Source of the DNA: an uncultured Ruminococcus sp.
GTDB taxonomy: Bacteria; Bacillota; Clostridia; Oscillospirales; CAG-272
Direction: 5' to 3'
Assembly (NCBI GenBank): GCA_902797125.1
Contig: CADBRS010000230.1
Location: 1-6,375 of the forward strand
DNA length: 6,375 nt
The translations under genes were made by a program, and so were the position numbers. The notes beneath the pieces were generated by a model. That model made no database searches, was not told the origin of the DNA, and worked only from the letters and a program-made list of their open reading frames with translations. This document shows positions 1-5,183 of this stretch, one piece after another; within the stretch, counting starts at the first letter, position 1; every line of letters starts with the position of its first letter.

Positions 1-156
1 GCAGTTGACACACTCTCTCTGCCCGAAGTGATTGATTCAGAAACAGCCATTCGCAAAGGCCATGTCAATCGGATTGCACAGCAGGAACAGTTATTCGAAC
101 TCATGGAGATCAAAGTTCAATTGAAACTTCAAATGAAGATATCGATGTTGCTTTAA
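1..156 (+). pseudogene. N-terminal remnant of a large clostridial exported protein, out of frame with what follows
   Basis: Reading from base 1, the frame is open and enters from outside the window; it stops at TAA 154-156. Its first 30 or so residues (AVDTLSLPEVIDSETAIRKG, then HVNRIAQQEQ) resemble a segment I recall near the N-terminus of large clostridial secreted or cell-surface proteins (RHS/DNRLRE-like), where 'LPEVID..TAI.KGHV.R' precedes the first structural domain. After roughly base 90 the reading changes character (LMEIKVQLKLQMKISMLL) and no longer resembles that family. At the same place another frame begins to read as a caspase-like peptidase. I infer that this is the stump of a larger gene joined by deletion or recombination to the next fragment. 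The family resemblance is from memory and moderate; the frame conflict is seen directly. Confidence 0.45.
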
Positions 157-506
157 TGGAGAGTTTACCTTCGGGATCGTTATCATATTCGGAACTTGTT
201 ATATATGGGGCTTGCGAAACAGGAAAAGGGAGAGATGTTGAGGAAAACCTCGTTAATGCGACTTATAATGCGGGAGTTAGAACGGTAATTGGCTTTGAAA
301 AGTCCGTTTGGAATTCAGAAACCAATGAATGGTGTGCAGCTTTTTTTCATGCGATTGCAGAAGGAGAAACTATTTATTCTGCTTGCTATGAAGCGGATTA
401 TTACATAGCAAATAATTGGTATAATCCTTGCAACCCAAATGTTGAGATTACAACCGATTCGTGGTATATTGCTGGTGAAGAGTATATTACTTTGACAAAT
501 GAGTAG
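156..506 (+). CDS. C-terminal fragment of a caspase-like (CHAT-type) cysteine peptidase, probably a broken gene
   Basis: From its first ATG this frame gives 116 residues. The core (ELVIYGACETGKG, residues 13-25, then ENLVNATYNAG and VRTVIGFEKSV) matches the C-terminal half of clan CD/CHAT caspase-like domains. In these, the catalytic Cys lies in a 'GAC.TG' loop after a hydrophobic strand, and a downstream 'A.Y..G...VIGF' strand follows. Here the Cys is residue 20 (codon 213-215). The partner His normally lies upstream in an 'HG' motif. The same frame reads V-I-R-T-H-G-D-Q upstream of the ATG, with the His codon at 102-104, so the domain continues to the left. No ATG, GTG or TTG occurs in this frame between the stop at 33-35 and 156. 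A product starting at 156, with no strong ribosome binding site, would lack the His. The ATG overlaps the stop of the preceding frame (TAATG). It was probably part of a larger exported peptidase and is now inactive. Confidence 0.6.
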   Translation: MESLPSGSLSYSELVIYGACETGKGRDVEENLVNATYNAGVRTVIGFEKSVWNSETNEWCAAFFHAIAEGETIYSACYEADYYIANNWYNPCNPNVEITTDSWYIAGEEYITLTNE

Positions 507-516
507 GAGCATAGGT
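504..516 (+). promoter_or_regulatory. Ribosome binding site deciding the lipoprotein start
   Basis: TAGGAG at 504-509 includes the stop codon of the caspase-like frame and lies 7 bases before ATG 517. The alternative ATG at 499 has only weak purine-rich sequence upstream. This arrangement suggests that translation of the lipoprotein was coupled to the upstream gene. Confidence 0.65.
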
Positions 517-1491
517 ATGAAAAGGTTTGTTGTTGTTGCAGTTGTTTTGGTTTGTTTAACAGCTTTATTGATATCGTGCGGGCAAACAGTTCTTGACTGG
601 GAGAGAACCCCGGTTGAGGGAATAGACTTCGATTTATATCATATACAAGTTTCCTCAGGAACGGAAGATGGCGCATTCAAAACTGAAACAGTGGAGCCCA
701 CCGGATATTATTCTGAGGAGCAGGTTGAGAGTGCTGAAGTTGAAACGATCCAACTCGGAAAAAGGAATTACAAAGTAACGCTTCAAAAAATCATCAGAAG
801 AGGGCAAGATAGTGAAGAGCGGGTCTTTGAGGATGAAAGCGGAACAATTGAGTGTCGTTTATTATCGCTCAAGCAGTCGTTTAGAATTCGTGCCAAAACA
901 GGGTTTCTTTCTGCTTTTGATGAACAAACAGTATTGTCCGAGGAGACTCTTAAAGATCATGCGCTGCGCTTTTTGTCGGATTATATCGAACTGTCTTTTA
1001 TAGAGAACTATGACTACAGTTGCACGACAAGGGATGCTGTTCACACTCCAAATGCTGCTTGGGGCGAGACAAGAGATGAATTCTTTATTCCGCCTACAGA
1101 TAATCCGTCAGATGAAACGATAGAGATTGTCTACTACAGTATGACTTACTCACTATATTGTGGTTCATATCGAACCAACGACTATGTGACGATTACTTTT
1201 GATCCGAAAGGTAATATCCGGGAACTGCTCGTTTGCTTTACGGGTGTGGATTGGAGTTCGGTCAGACTGCCAAACGAGGATATGCTGCAGAAGAAAGCTA
1301 TAGGAGCCATCAAAGCATCACTGAACAGCAATTACAGATATGAAGATTCGGAACTCGTTTCACAAAGAATAACTTATGCTGAAGACGGGAAGATCTTTAT
1401 CACATGCTCTTATTCAGTGAAGATCAGTCGTGATGGGAACCATGATTATTCAACTCTTTGTGCTGTGAGGATAACGTTTGATAAGGAATAG
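517..1491 (+). CDS. Putative lipoprotein of unknown function, possibly with two PepSY-like halves
   Basis: The 324-residue product begins with a lipoprotein signal peptide: MKR, a hydrophobic run to residue 19, then the lipobox L-I-S-C with the lipidated Cys at 21. It is therefore expected to be anchored on the outer face of the cytoplasmic membrane. I chose ATG 517 over the in-frame ATG 499 because GGAG (506-509) sits 7 bases upstream and because 499 would put extra residues before the signal peptide. The mature part is beta-rich. Two stretches share a layout, strands around a turn followed by a helix: about 120-158 (FRIRAKTGFLSAF, then a helix from LSEETLKDHA) and about 223-270 (YVTITFDPKGNIREL, then a helix from NEDMLQKKAI). 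This recalls PepSY/YcdB-like repeats, but that is inference. Its start lies within the end of the caspase-like fragment, so the two were probably co-transcribed. I do not recognise the family. Codon use is AT-rich, unlike the genes after 1950. Confidence 0.8.
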   Translation: MKRFVVVAVVLVCLTALLISCGQTVLDWERTPVEGIDFDLYHIQVSSGTEDGAFKTETVEPTGYYSEEQVESAEVETIQLGKRNYKVTLQKIIRRGQDSEERVFEDESGTIECRLLSLKQSFRIRAKTGFLSAFDEQTVLSEETLKDHALRFLSDYIELSFIENYDYSCTTRDAVHTPNAAWGETRDEFFIPPTDNPSDETIEIVYYSMTYSLYCGSYRTNDYVTITFDPKGNIRELLVCFTGVDWSSVRLPNEDMLQKKAIGAIKASLNSNYRYEDSELVSQRITYAEDGKIFITCSYSVKISRDGNHDYSTLCAVRITFDKE

Positions 1492-1743
1492 ATGGAACAT
1501 GTATTAGCCTAAGTTTGTGTTTTATGGCAAAGATAGTGTATCTTGAGAAGTTGTAAGACGCAAAAGAAATCATTTTTCATCAATCAGGGTAGGAGATCTT
1601 TTTGGCTGTTTGACGTGTAAGAGTGACCTATATAGTTCATAGTGCAAGGTTAAACAGCACTTTTGTTTAATATTGTTAAGGGCTTCTGAAGTTTTCACTT
1701 TTCATCTGATAAGTGAAGCTTTTCGACCCGTTTACCCAACAAA
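1492..1743. other. Intergenic stretch with no recognisable gene
   Basis: All frames on both strands are broken by stops over this 252-base AT-rich stretch, and I see no tRNA or structured RNA family. It contains a small AT-rich hairpin at 1530-1544 (AAGATA, 3-base loop, TATCTT) and another at 1694-1717. It may be decayed mobile or gene DNA continuous with the insertion-sequence remnant to its right, but I cannot assign it. Confidence 0.6.
1694..1724 (+). terminator. Weak candidate terminator hairpin downstream of the lipoprotein gene
   Basis: TTCACTT (1694-1700) pairs with AAGTGAA (1711-1717) across a 10-base loop, followed by GC and a short TTTT run. The stem is only 7 base pairs, GC-poor, and about 200 bases past the stop codon, so this is a poor intrinsic terminator. 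It could equally be an end structure of the adjacent insertion-sequence remnant. Confidence 0.2.
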
Positions 1744-1808
1744 ATAGGGACTTCTGTGGTATAATGTATTTGCTCAAAAACACAATAACCACAAGGGGAA
1801 GTCCCTAT
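1744..1808. repeat. Inverted repeat, 17 paired bases with a 4-base bulge
   Basis: ATAGGGACTTC (1744-1754) pairs exactly with GAAGTCCCTAT (1798-1808), and TGTGGT (1755-1760) pairs exactly with ACCACA (1788-1793). The four bases 1794-1797 bulge on the right arm, and the loop is 27 bases. The right arm contains the transposase ribosome binding site and the start of its ATG. A transcript reading through from outside would therefore bury the translation start, while one starting near 1772 would not. Confidence 0.75.
1757..1765 (+). promoter_or_regulatory. Extended -10 promoter of the insertion-sequence remnant, possible ruvC operon promoter
   Basis: TATAAT at 1760-1765 is a perfect -10 hexamer preceded by TG at 1757-1758, giving an extended -10. 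I find no good -35 at 17 bases; CAACAA-like sequence there is weak. Transcription would start near 1772 and run through the dead transposase into ruvC with no terminator between. It presumably evolved to express the transposase. That it now drives the ruvC operon is inference. Confidence 0.5.
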
Positions 1809-1925
1809 GTCTTTTGAACCGAAACCATGTTAAAATGCAACTCCATTTTGAAAAAATTCGATGGAGGCAATCTTTATTCAGATAGCGGATTGCTTTTCGT
1901 TATTGAGTTTATCCAAATGGTGTGA
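1807..1925 (+). pseudogene. Truncated, frameshifted IS1380-like transposase N-terminus
   Basis: ATG 1807 has a good ribosome binding site (AAGGGGAA, 6-base spacing) and reads MSFEPKPC before a stop. The transposase-like reading is in a different frame, from ATG 1827: 32 codons (MLKCNSILKKFDGG, then NLYSDSGLLFVIEFIQMV) to TGA at 1923-1925. A single base lost between about 1820 and 1827 would join the two into one N-terminus. After the TGA, another frame reads CDLLNR, which could be a second frameshift in the same gene. The catalytic DDE domain is absent, so no active transposase is possible. The family call rests on the short GG.L.SD.GLL motif. Confidence 0.55.
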
Positions 1926-1937
1926 TTTGCTGAATAG

Positions 1938-1949
1938 AAGGAGTATGGC
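1938..1949 (+). promoter_or_regulatory. Ribosome binding site of ruvC
   Basis: AAGGAG at 1938-1943 lies 6 bases before ATG 1950. An out-of-frame ATG at 1945 sits too close to the site to be used. The end of the insertion-sequence remnant abuts this site directly. Confidence 0.75.
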
Positions 1950-2456
1950 ATGCTCATTTTAGGTGTTGATCCCGGTCTGGCTATTGTCGGCTGGGGAGTG
2001 CTTTCATATGACAAAAATCAATTTACACCCGTTGCCTTCGGTTCGGTCACGACGCCTGCTCATACCCCTACCGAAGAGAGGCTGGAGATCATTTTCCATG
2101 ATCTGAACCAGATCATCGAACAGTACAAGCCGGAGTGCATGTCTATCGAGGAATTGTTCTTCACGAACAACGTCACGACCGGTATCCGGGTGGCCGAGGC
2201 ACGCGGCATCGTGCTGCTCAGCGCCAAAATGCATGACGTTCCCATCTATGAATATACGCCGGGGCAGGTCAAACAGGCCGTCGTCGGATACGGGAAAGCG
2301 GAGAAGCACCAGGTGATCGATATGGTGACCCGCATCCTGAAACTGAAGAACCCGCCCAAGCCGGACGATACAGCGGACGCTTTGGCTCTCGCGATCTGTC
2401 ACGGCCACAGTTTCAATTCGAAACTGGCATCCTTTTACAACACACCCGAGGGTTAA
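1950..2456 (+). CDS. ruvC: Crossover junction endodeoxyribonuclease RuvC
   Basis: RuvC is the Holliday junction resolvase that nicks two opposing strands at recombination intermediates, acting as a dimer with the RuvAB branch-migration motor. The 168-residue product has the usual family length and the RNase H-like active site: D7 in LGVDPGLAIVGWG, E67 in the SIEELFF strand, and D140 and D143 in DDTADALALAICH. The TPGQVKQAVVGYGKAEKHQV segment (about 103-122) matches the family's conserved DNA-contacting region. All four acidic residues are present, so it should be active. The start has a clear ribosome binding site. ruvA and ruvB, often next to ruvC, do not follow; a methyltransferase gene starts 4 bases after the stop. 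It is the first gene of the tightly packed operon, directly downstream of an insertion-sequence remnant. GC content is higher than in the genes to its left. Confidence 0.97.
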   Translation: MLILGVDPGLAIVGWGVLSYDKNQFTPVAFGSVTTPAHTPTEERLEIIFHDLNQIIEQYKPECMSIEELFFTNNVTTGIRVAEARGIVLLSAKMHDVPIYEYTPGQVKQAVVGYGKAEKHQVIDMVTRILKLKNPPKPDDTADALALAICHGHSFNSKLASFYNTPEG

Positions 2457-2460
2457 AAAC

Positions 2461-3321
2461 ATGTGGATTGCAGACAACTGGAAAGATTATGAACTGATCG
2501 ACGCTTCTTCCGGCGAAAGACTGGAACGGTGGGGAGATTTTATCCTGATCCGTCCGGATCCTCAGATCATTTGGAAAAGCCCTCACGCAAGTCTTTTATG
2601 GAAAAAAGCTCACGCCAGATACAGCCGGTCCGAGACCGGAGGCGGACACTGGAACGAAAACACCCTCCCCGAATCCTGGACGATCCGGTACGGAGAGCTG
2701 ACGTTCTGCATCCGCCCGATGGGTTTCAAACATACCGGACTGTTTCCGGAACAGAGCGTGAACTGGGACTGGTTTGCATCCCTCATACGCGGGGCGAATA
2801 GACCGGTCAAGGTGCTCAATCTGTTCGCCTATACCGGCGGAGCCACGGTCGCCTGCGCGCATGCGGGCGCTTCGGTCGTTCATGTAGACGCCGCCAAGGG
2901 CATGGTCGCTCAGGCCAAAGAGAATGCGGCTCTGTCCGGCCTTCAGAACGCGCCGATCCGGTATATCGTGGATGACTGTCTGAAATTCGTGGAGCGCGAG
3001 ATCCGGCGGGGCAACACCTACGACGGGATCATCATGGATCCCCCTTCCTACGGAAGAGGACCCAACAAAGAAGTCTGGAAACTGGAAGACTGCATCGACG
3101 AGCTGGTCTCCAAATCCGCATCGCTTCTTTCAGACGATCCGCTTTTCTTCCTGATCAATTCCTATACGACGGGATTGTCTCCCCTGACGATGCAGTATAT
3201 CCTCCAGCAGCACGTCCAAAGCCGTTTCGGAGGCCATTTGGAAAGCGGAGAATTGGCATTGCCCGTCTCATCGAGCCATGGACTGCTCCCTTGCGGAGCC
3301 AGTTCCAGATGGTACAGTTAA
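2461..3321 (+). CDS. Class I SAM-dependent methyltransferase (RlmI-like superfamily, COG1092 type)
   Basis: The 286-residue product is probably a cytoplasmic methyltransferase for rRNA or another RNA. The N-terminal 90 residues are a small beta-rich region ending at FKHTGLFPEQSVNWDWF (about 89-105), a signature of this subfamily. The Rossmann fold follows: the SAM-binding motif I VLNLFAYTGGAT (118-129), the acidic residue D143 in VVHVDAAKG that should hold the ribose, DD at 171-172, and the catalytic motif IV MDPPSYGRG (192-200). The C-terminus (GLLPCGASSRW) looks complete. E. coli RlmI, which makes m5C1962 in 23S rRNA, is about 100 residues longer with an N-terminal PUA domain, which I do not see here, so its substrate cannot be transferred. 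GAGGG at 2448-2452 overlaps the end of ruvC and lies 8 bases before the ATG, indicating coupling with ruvC. Family call is firm, substrate unknown. Confidence 0.9.
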   Translation: MWIADNWKDYELIDASSGERLERWGDFILIRPDPQIIWKSPHASLLWKKAHARYSRSETGGGHWNENTLPESWTIRYGELTFCIRPMGFKHTGLFPEQSVNWDWFASLIRGANRPVKVLNLFAYTGGATVACAHAGASVVHVDAAKGMVAQAKENAALSGLQNAPIRYIVDDCLKFVEREIRRGNTYDGIIMDPPSYGRGPNKEVWKLEDCIDELVSKSASLLSDDPLFFLINSYTTGLSPLTMQYILQQHVQSRFGGHLESGELALPVSSSHGLLPCGASSRWYS

Positions 3322-3343
3322 TCATTTTTTGAAAGGCGCTTAT

Positions 3344-4231
3344 ATGTCCGAAACACCTCTGCTGAGAGTCGAGAATTTAAAATTTAAATATCAGAACACG
3401 GGCGGAAAAGGTTCGGACAGAGAAGTCCTTCACGGCTTGTCTTTCACGGTCGAGCGGGGCGAATACGTGGCCATGCTGGGTCACAACGGCTCGGGAAAAT
3501 CCACCTTGGCCAAACTCTGCATGATGATCCTGGATCCCACGGAAGGCCATATCTTTGTGGACGGGGTCGATATCGCGGATCCGGAACTGACGGACGCACA
3601 GGTCCTTGCCGTCCGGAAAAAAGTGGGAATGGTCTTTCAGAATCCGGACAACCAGATGGTCGCGACCATGGCGGAAGAAGAAGTGGCTTTCGGCCCGGAA
3701 AACCTGGGGATACCTTCCGCGGAGATAAGGCAGCGGGTGGATGAAGCCCTGAAAGCCGTCGGGATGAGCGAATATGCCAAAAAAGAGCCCTCCCGTCTTT
3801 CAGGCGGGCAGAAGCAGCGGATCGCTATCGCCGGCATCCTGGCCATGCATCCGGACTGCATTTTCTTCGATGAATCCACGTCCATGCTGGATCCTCAGGG
3901 CCGCAAAGACGTCATGGAGATCATCGACAGGCTCAACAGAGAAGACGGCGTGACCATCATCCACATCACGCACGACATGAACGAGGCGGCCAGAGCCAAA
4001 CGGGTCATGGTCCTCCATGAAGGCAATTTCGTCATGGACGGAACGCCCGAAGAGGTTTTCGCACAGCCCGAAAAACTGGATGCATGCAGGTTGACCGTGC
4101 CCCAGTGCACCCAGGTCATGTACCGGCTGAAAGCGCTCGGCTTTGAGATCGGGGACCGTGTCACGACCCCTGAAGACTGCGCCGAAGCCATCCGGTCTCT
4201 GCTCGGTTCCGGGGAGGTACGCCATGGCTAA
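3344..4231 (+). CDS. ecfA1: ECF transporter energy-coupling ATPase EcfA1
   Basis: This is one of the two ABC ATPases of the energy-coupling factor module, which pairs with EcfA2, docks on EcfT and powers uptake of vitamins or metals bound by S components. The 295-residue product contains Walker A GHNGSGKST (46-54), the Q-loop FQNPDNQMVATM (98-109), the signature LSGGQKQRI (152-160), Walker B IFFDE with catalytic E177, the D-loop SMLDP, and switch H210 in ITHDM. The Q-loop 'NPDNQ' and 'DESTSMLDP' distinguish EcfA1 from EcfA2. I chose ATG 3344 because GAAAGG (3331-3336) lies 7 bases before it and the family begins near 'LLRVENLKFKY'. An in-frame ATG at 3278 would overlap the methyltransferase by 44 bases and add 22 unrelated residues. 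The gap from the methyltransferase stop is 22 bases without a terminator. The C-terminal tail (about 240-295) is the usual EcfA extension for dimer contacts. Confidence 0.96.
   Translation: MSETPLLRVENLKFKYQNTGGKGSDREVLHGLSFTVERGEYVAMLGHNGSGKSTLAKLCMMILDPTEGHIFVDGVDIADPELTDAQVLAVRKKVGMVFQNPDNQMVATMAEEEVAFGPENLGIPSAEIRQRVDEALKAVGMSEYAKKEPSRLSGGQKQRIAIAGILAMHPDCIFFDESTSMLDPQGRKDVMEIIDRLNREDGVTIIHITHDMNEAARAKRVMVLHEGNFVMDGTPEEVFAQPEKLDACRLTVPQCTQVMYRLKALGFEIGDRVTTPEDCAEAIRSLLGSGEVRHG
4211..4223 (+). promoter_or_regulatory. Ribosome binding site deciding the ecfA2 start
   Basis: GGGGAGG (4211-4217) lies inside the end of ecfA1 and 6 bases before ATG 4224. It supports the short start over the in-frame upstream ATG at 4143, and it makes ecfA2 overlap ecfA1 by 8 bases. 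Confidence 0.75.
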
Positions 4232-5183
4232 ACTGGAACTGTCTCACGTCGGATACGTATACAATCCGGGCACCGAGTTTTCTTCTGTCGCACTGGAGGA
4301 CGTTTCCGTCTCTTTCGAAGAACATGCGGTCACCGGCATCATCGGACATACCGGTTCCGGTAAATCCACATTGCTCCAGCTTCTGAACGGATTGCTCAAA
4401 CCCACGACAGGACAGGTGCTCCTGGACGGTCAGGACATCCACGAAACGGTCAAAGCCAAACTGGCGCGCGAGATGGAAAAAGCGGAAGCGGAAGGGTTGC
4501 GGATCTCCAAACGCCAAAAGAAAAAAGAGATCCGTACCGAACTGGACGAACTCCGGAAAACTCTCTGTTTCCGGGTCGGTCTGGTCATGCAGTATCCCGA
4601 ATATCAGCTCTTTGAGGAGACTGTCCGGAAAGACATCGCCTTCGGTCCGAAAAACATGGGCCTTTCGGAAGAGGAGATCAACGCCCGGATCGCCAAAGTG
4701 GCAGGGATCGTCGGGCTGACCGAACGCCATCTGAACAAATCGCCTTTCGATCTGTCCGGAGGTCAGAAAAGACGTGCCGCGATCGCAGGCGTCCTCGCGA
4801 TGGAGCCGGAAGTCCTGGTTCTGGACGAACCGGCGGCGGGTCTGGATCCCAGCGGCAGAACGTCCATTTTTCAAAGCATCCTGGAATACAGAAAAGAAAC
4901 GAACGCTACAGTTTTGATCGTGTCCCACAGCATGGAGGACATGGCCGCCTATTGTGACCGCGTGCTCGTGATGAACCGCGGACGCGTGTTCATGCAGGGC
5001 AGCTGCCGGGACGTTTTCGAGCAGAGCGGAGAACTGGAAAAGACCGGTCTGGACGTTCCTCAGGTGACGCACCTGATCGATCTGCTTCGATCTTCTGGCA
5101 TCGATCTCCCTCAGGGCATTTTCACGGTCGACGACGCAGTTTCTGCGATCGCGTCCCGGTTGCGGGAAGGAGGGTGCTCATGA
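4224..5183 (+). CDS. ecfA2: ECF transporter energy-coupling ATPase EcfA2, with an extra charged segment
   Basis: This is the second ATPase of the ECF module, forming the A1-A2 heterodimer on the cytoplasmic face of EcfT. The 319-residue product contains Walker A GHTGSGKST (41-49), the Q-loop MQYPEYQLFEETV (122-134) typical of EcfA2, the signature LSGGQKRRAAIAG (177-189), Walker B VLVLDEP with catalytic E202, D-loop GLDP and switch H235 in VSHSMEDM. All ATPase residues are present. The product is longer than the usual 280-290. From the 'DGQDI' strand (68-72) to the Q-loop Gln (123) it has about 29 more residues than the same interval in EcfA1 next door. The extra stretch (about 75-112) is Lys/Glu/Arg-rich and predicted helical. 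The stop overlaps the ecfT start (ATGA), implying coupled translation of the complex. Confidence 0.96.
   Translation: MAKLELSHVGYVYNPGTEFSSVALEDVSVSFEEHAVTGIIGHTGSGKSTLLQLLNGLLKPTTGQVLLDGQDIHETVKAKLAREMEKAEAEGLRISKRQKKKEIRTELDELRKTLCFRVGLVMQYPEYQLFEETVRKDIAFGPKNMGLSEEEINARIAKVAGIVGLTERHLNKSPFDLSGGQKRRAAIAGVLAMEPEVLVLDEPAAGLDPSGRTSIFQSILEYRKETNATVLIVSHSMEDMAAYCDRVLVMNRGRVFMQGSCRDVFEQSGELEKTGLDVPQVTHLIDLLRSSGIDLPQGIFTVDDAVSAIASRLREGGCS
5167..5179 (+). promoter_or_regulatory. Ribosome binding site deciding the ecfT start
   Basis: AAGGAGG (5167-5173) lies 6 bases before ATG 5180. An in-frame GTG at 5174 directly abuts this site and so cannot be the start. The site lies within the last codons of ecfA2. 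Confidence 0.8.

Larger units (their letters stand above)
1744..1937 (+). mobile_element. 5'-end remnant of an IS1380-like insertion sequence
   Basis: Three things appear in order. First comes a promoter-like TGGTATAAT inside a large inverted repeat (1744-1808). Second, a ribosome binding site AAGGGGAA (1793-1800) precedes ATG 1807. Third, a frame-disrupted reading includes KKFDGGNLYSDSGLLFVIEF. The 'GGNL.SD.GLLL..EF' pattern is what I associate with the N-terminus of IS1380-family (DDE group 1) transposases. A complete element is usually about 1.5 kb; here only some 190 bases remain, and the similarity stops where the ruvC ribosome binding site begins. No right end or target duplication is visible. 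The left boundary is uncertain and could lie further upstream. Confidence 0.6.

Noticed and set aside
1530..1544. Hairpin AAGATA-GTG-TATCTT as a terminator of the lipoprotein gene
   Set aside because: The stem is 6 AT-rich pairs and no T-run follows.
1610..1636. TTGACG and TATAGT as a possible promoter
   Set aside because: The spacing is only 15 bases, the -10 is imperfect, and no gene follows closely. The extended -10 at 1757-1765 is a better candidate.
1492..1690. Possible transposase or recombinase remnant on the minus strand
   Set aside because: Short readings vaguely resembling mobile-element proteins were seen, but stops break every frame and no family motif could be identified.
3278..3343. 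Upstream in-frame ATG that would extend EcfA1 by 22 residues
   Set aside because: It overlaps the methyltransferase end by 44 bases, adds residues unlike the family, and the strong GAAAGG site fits ATG 3344 instead.
4143..4223. Upstream in-frame ATG that would extend EcfA2 by 27 residues
   Set aside because: The extension is the out-of-frame reading of the ecfA1 end; GGGGAGG at 4211-4217 fits ATG 4224.
4161..5072. Long open frame of 303 codons on the minus strand opposite ecfA2
   Set aside because: It mirrors the GC-rich codon pattern of ecfA2, shows no recognisable domain, and ecfA2 is unambiguous. The same holds for the minus-strand frames at 5342-6067, 2004-2477 and 3800-4225.
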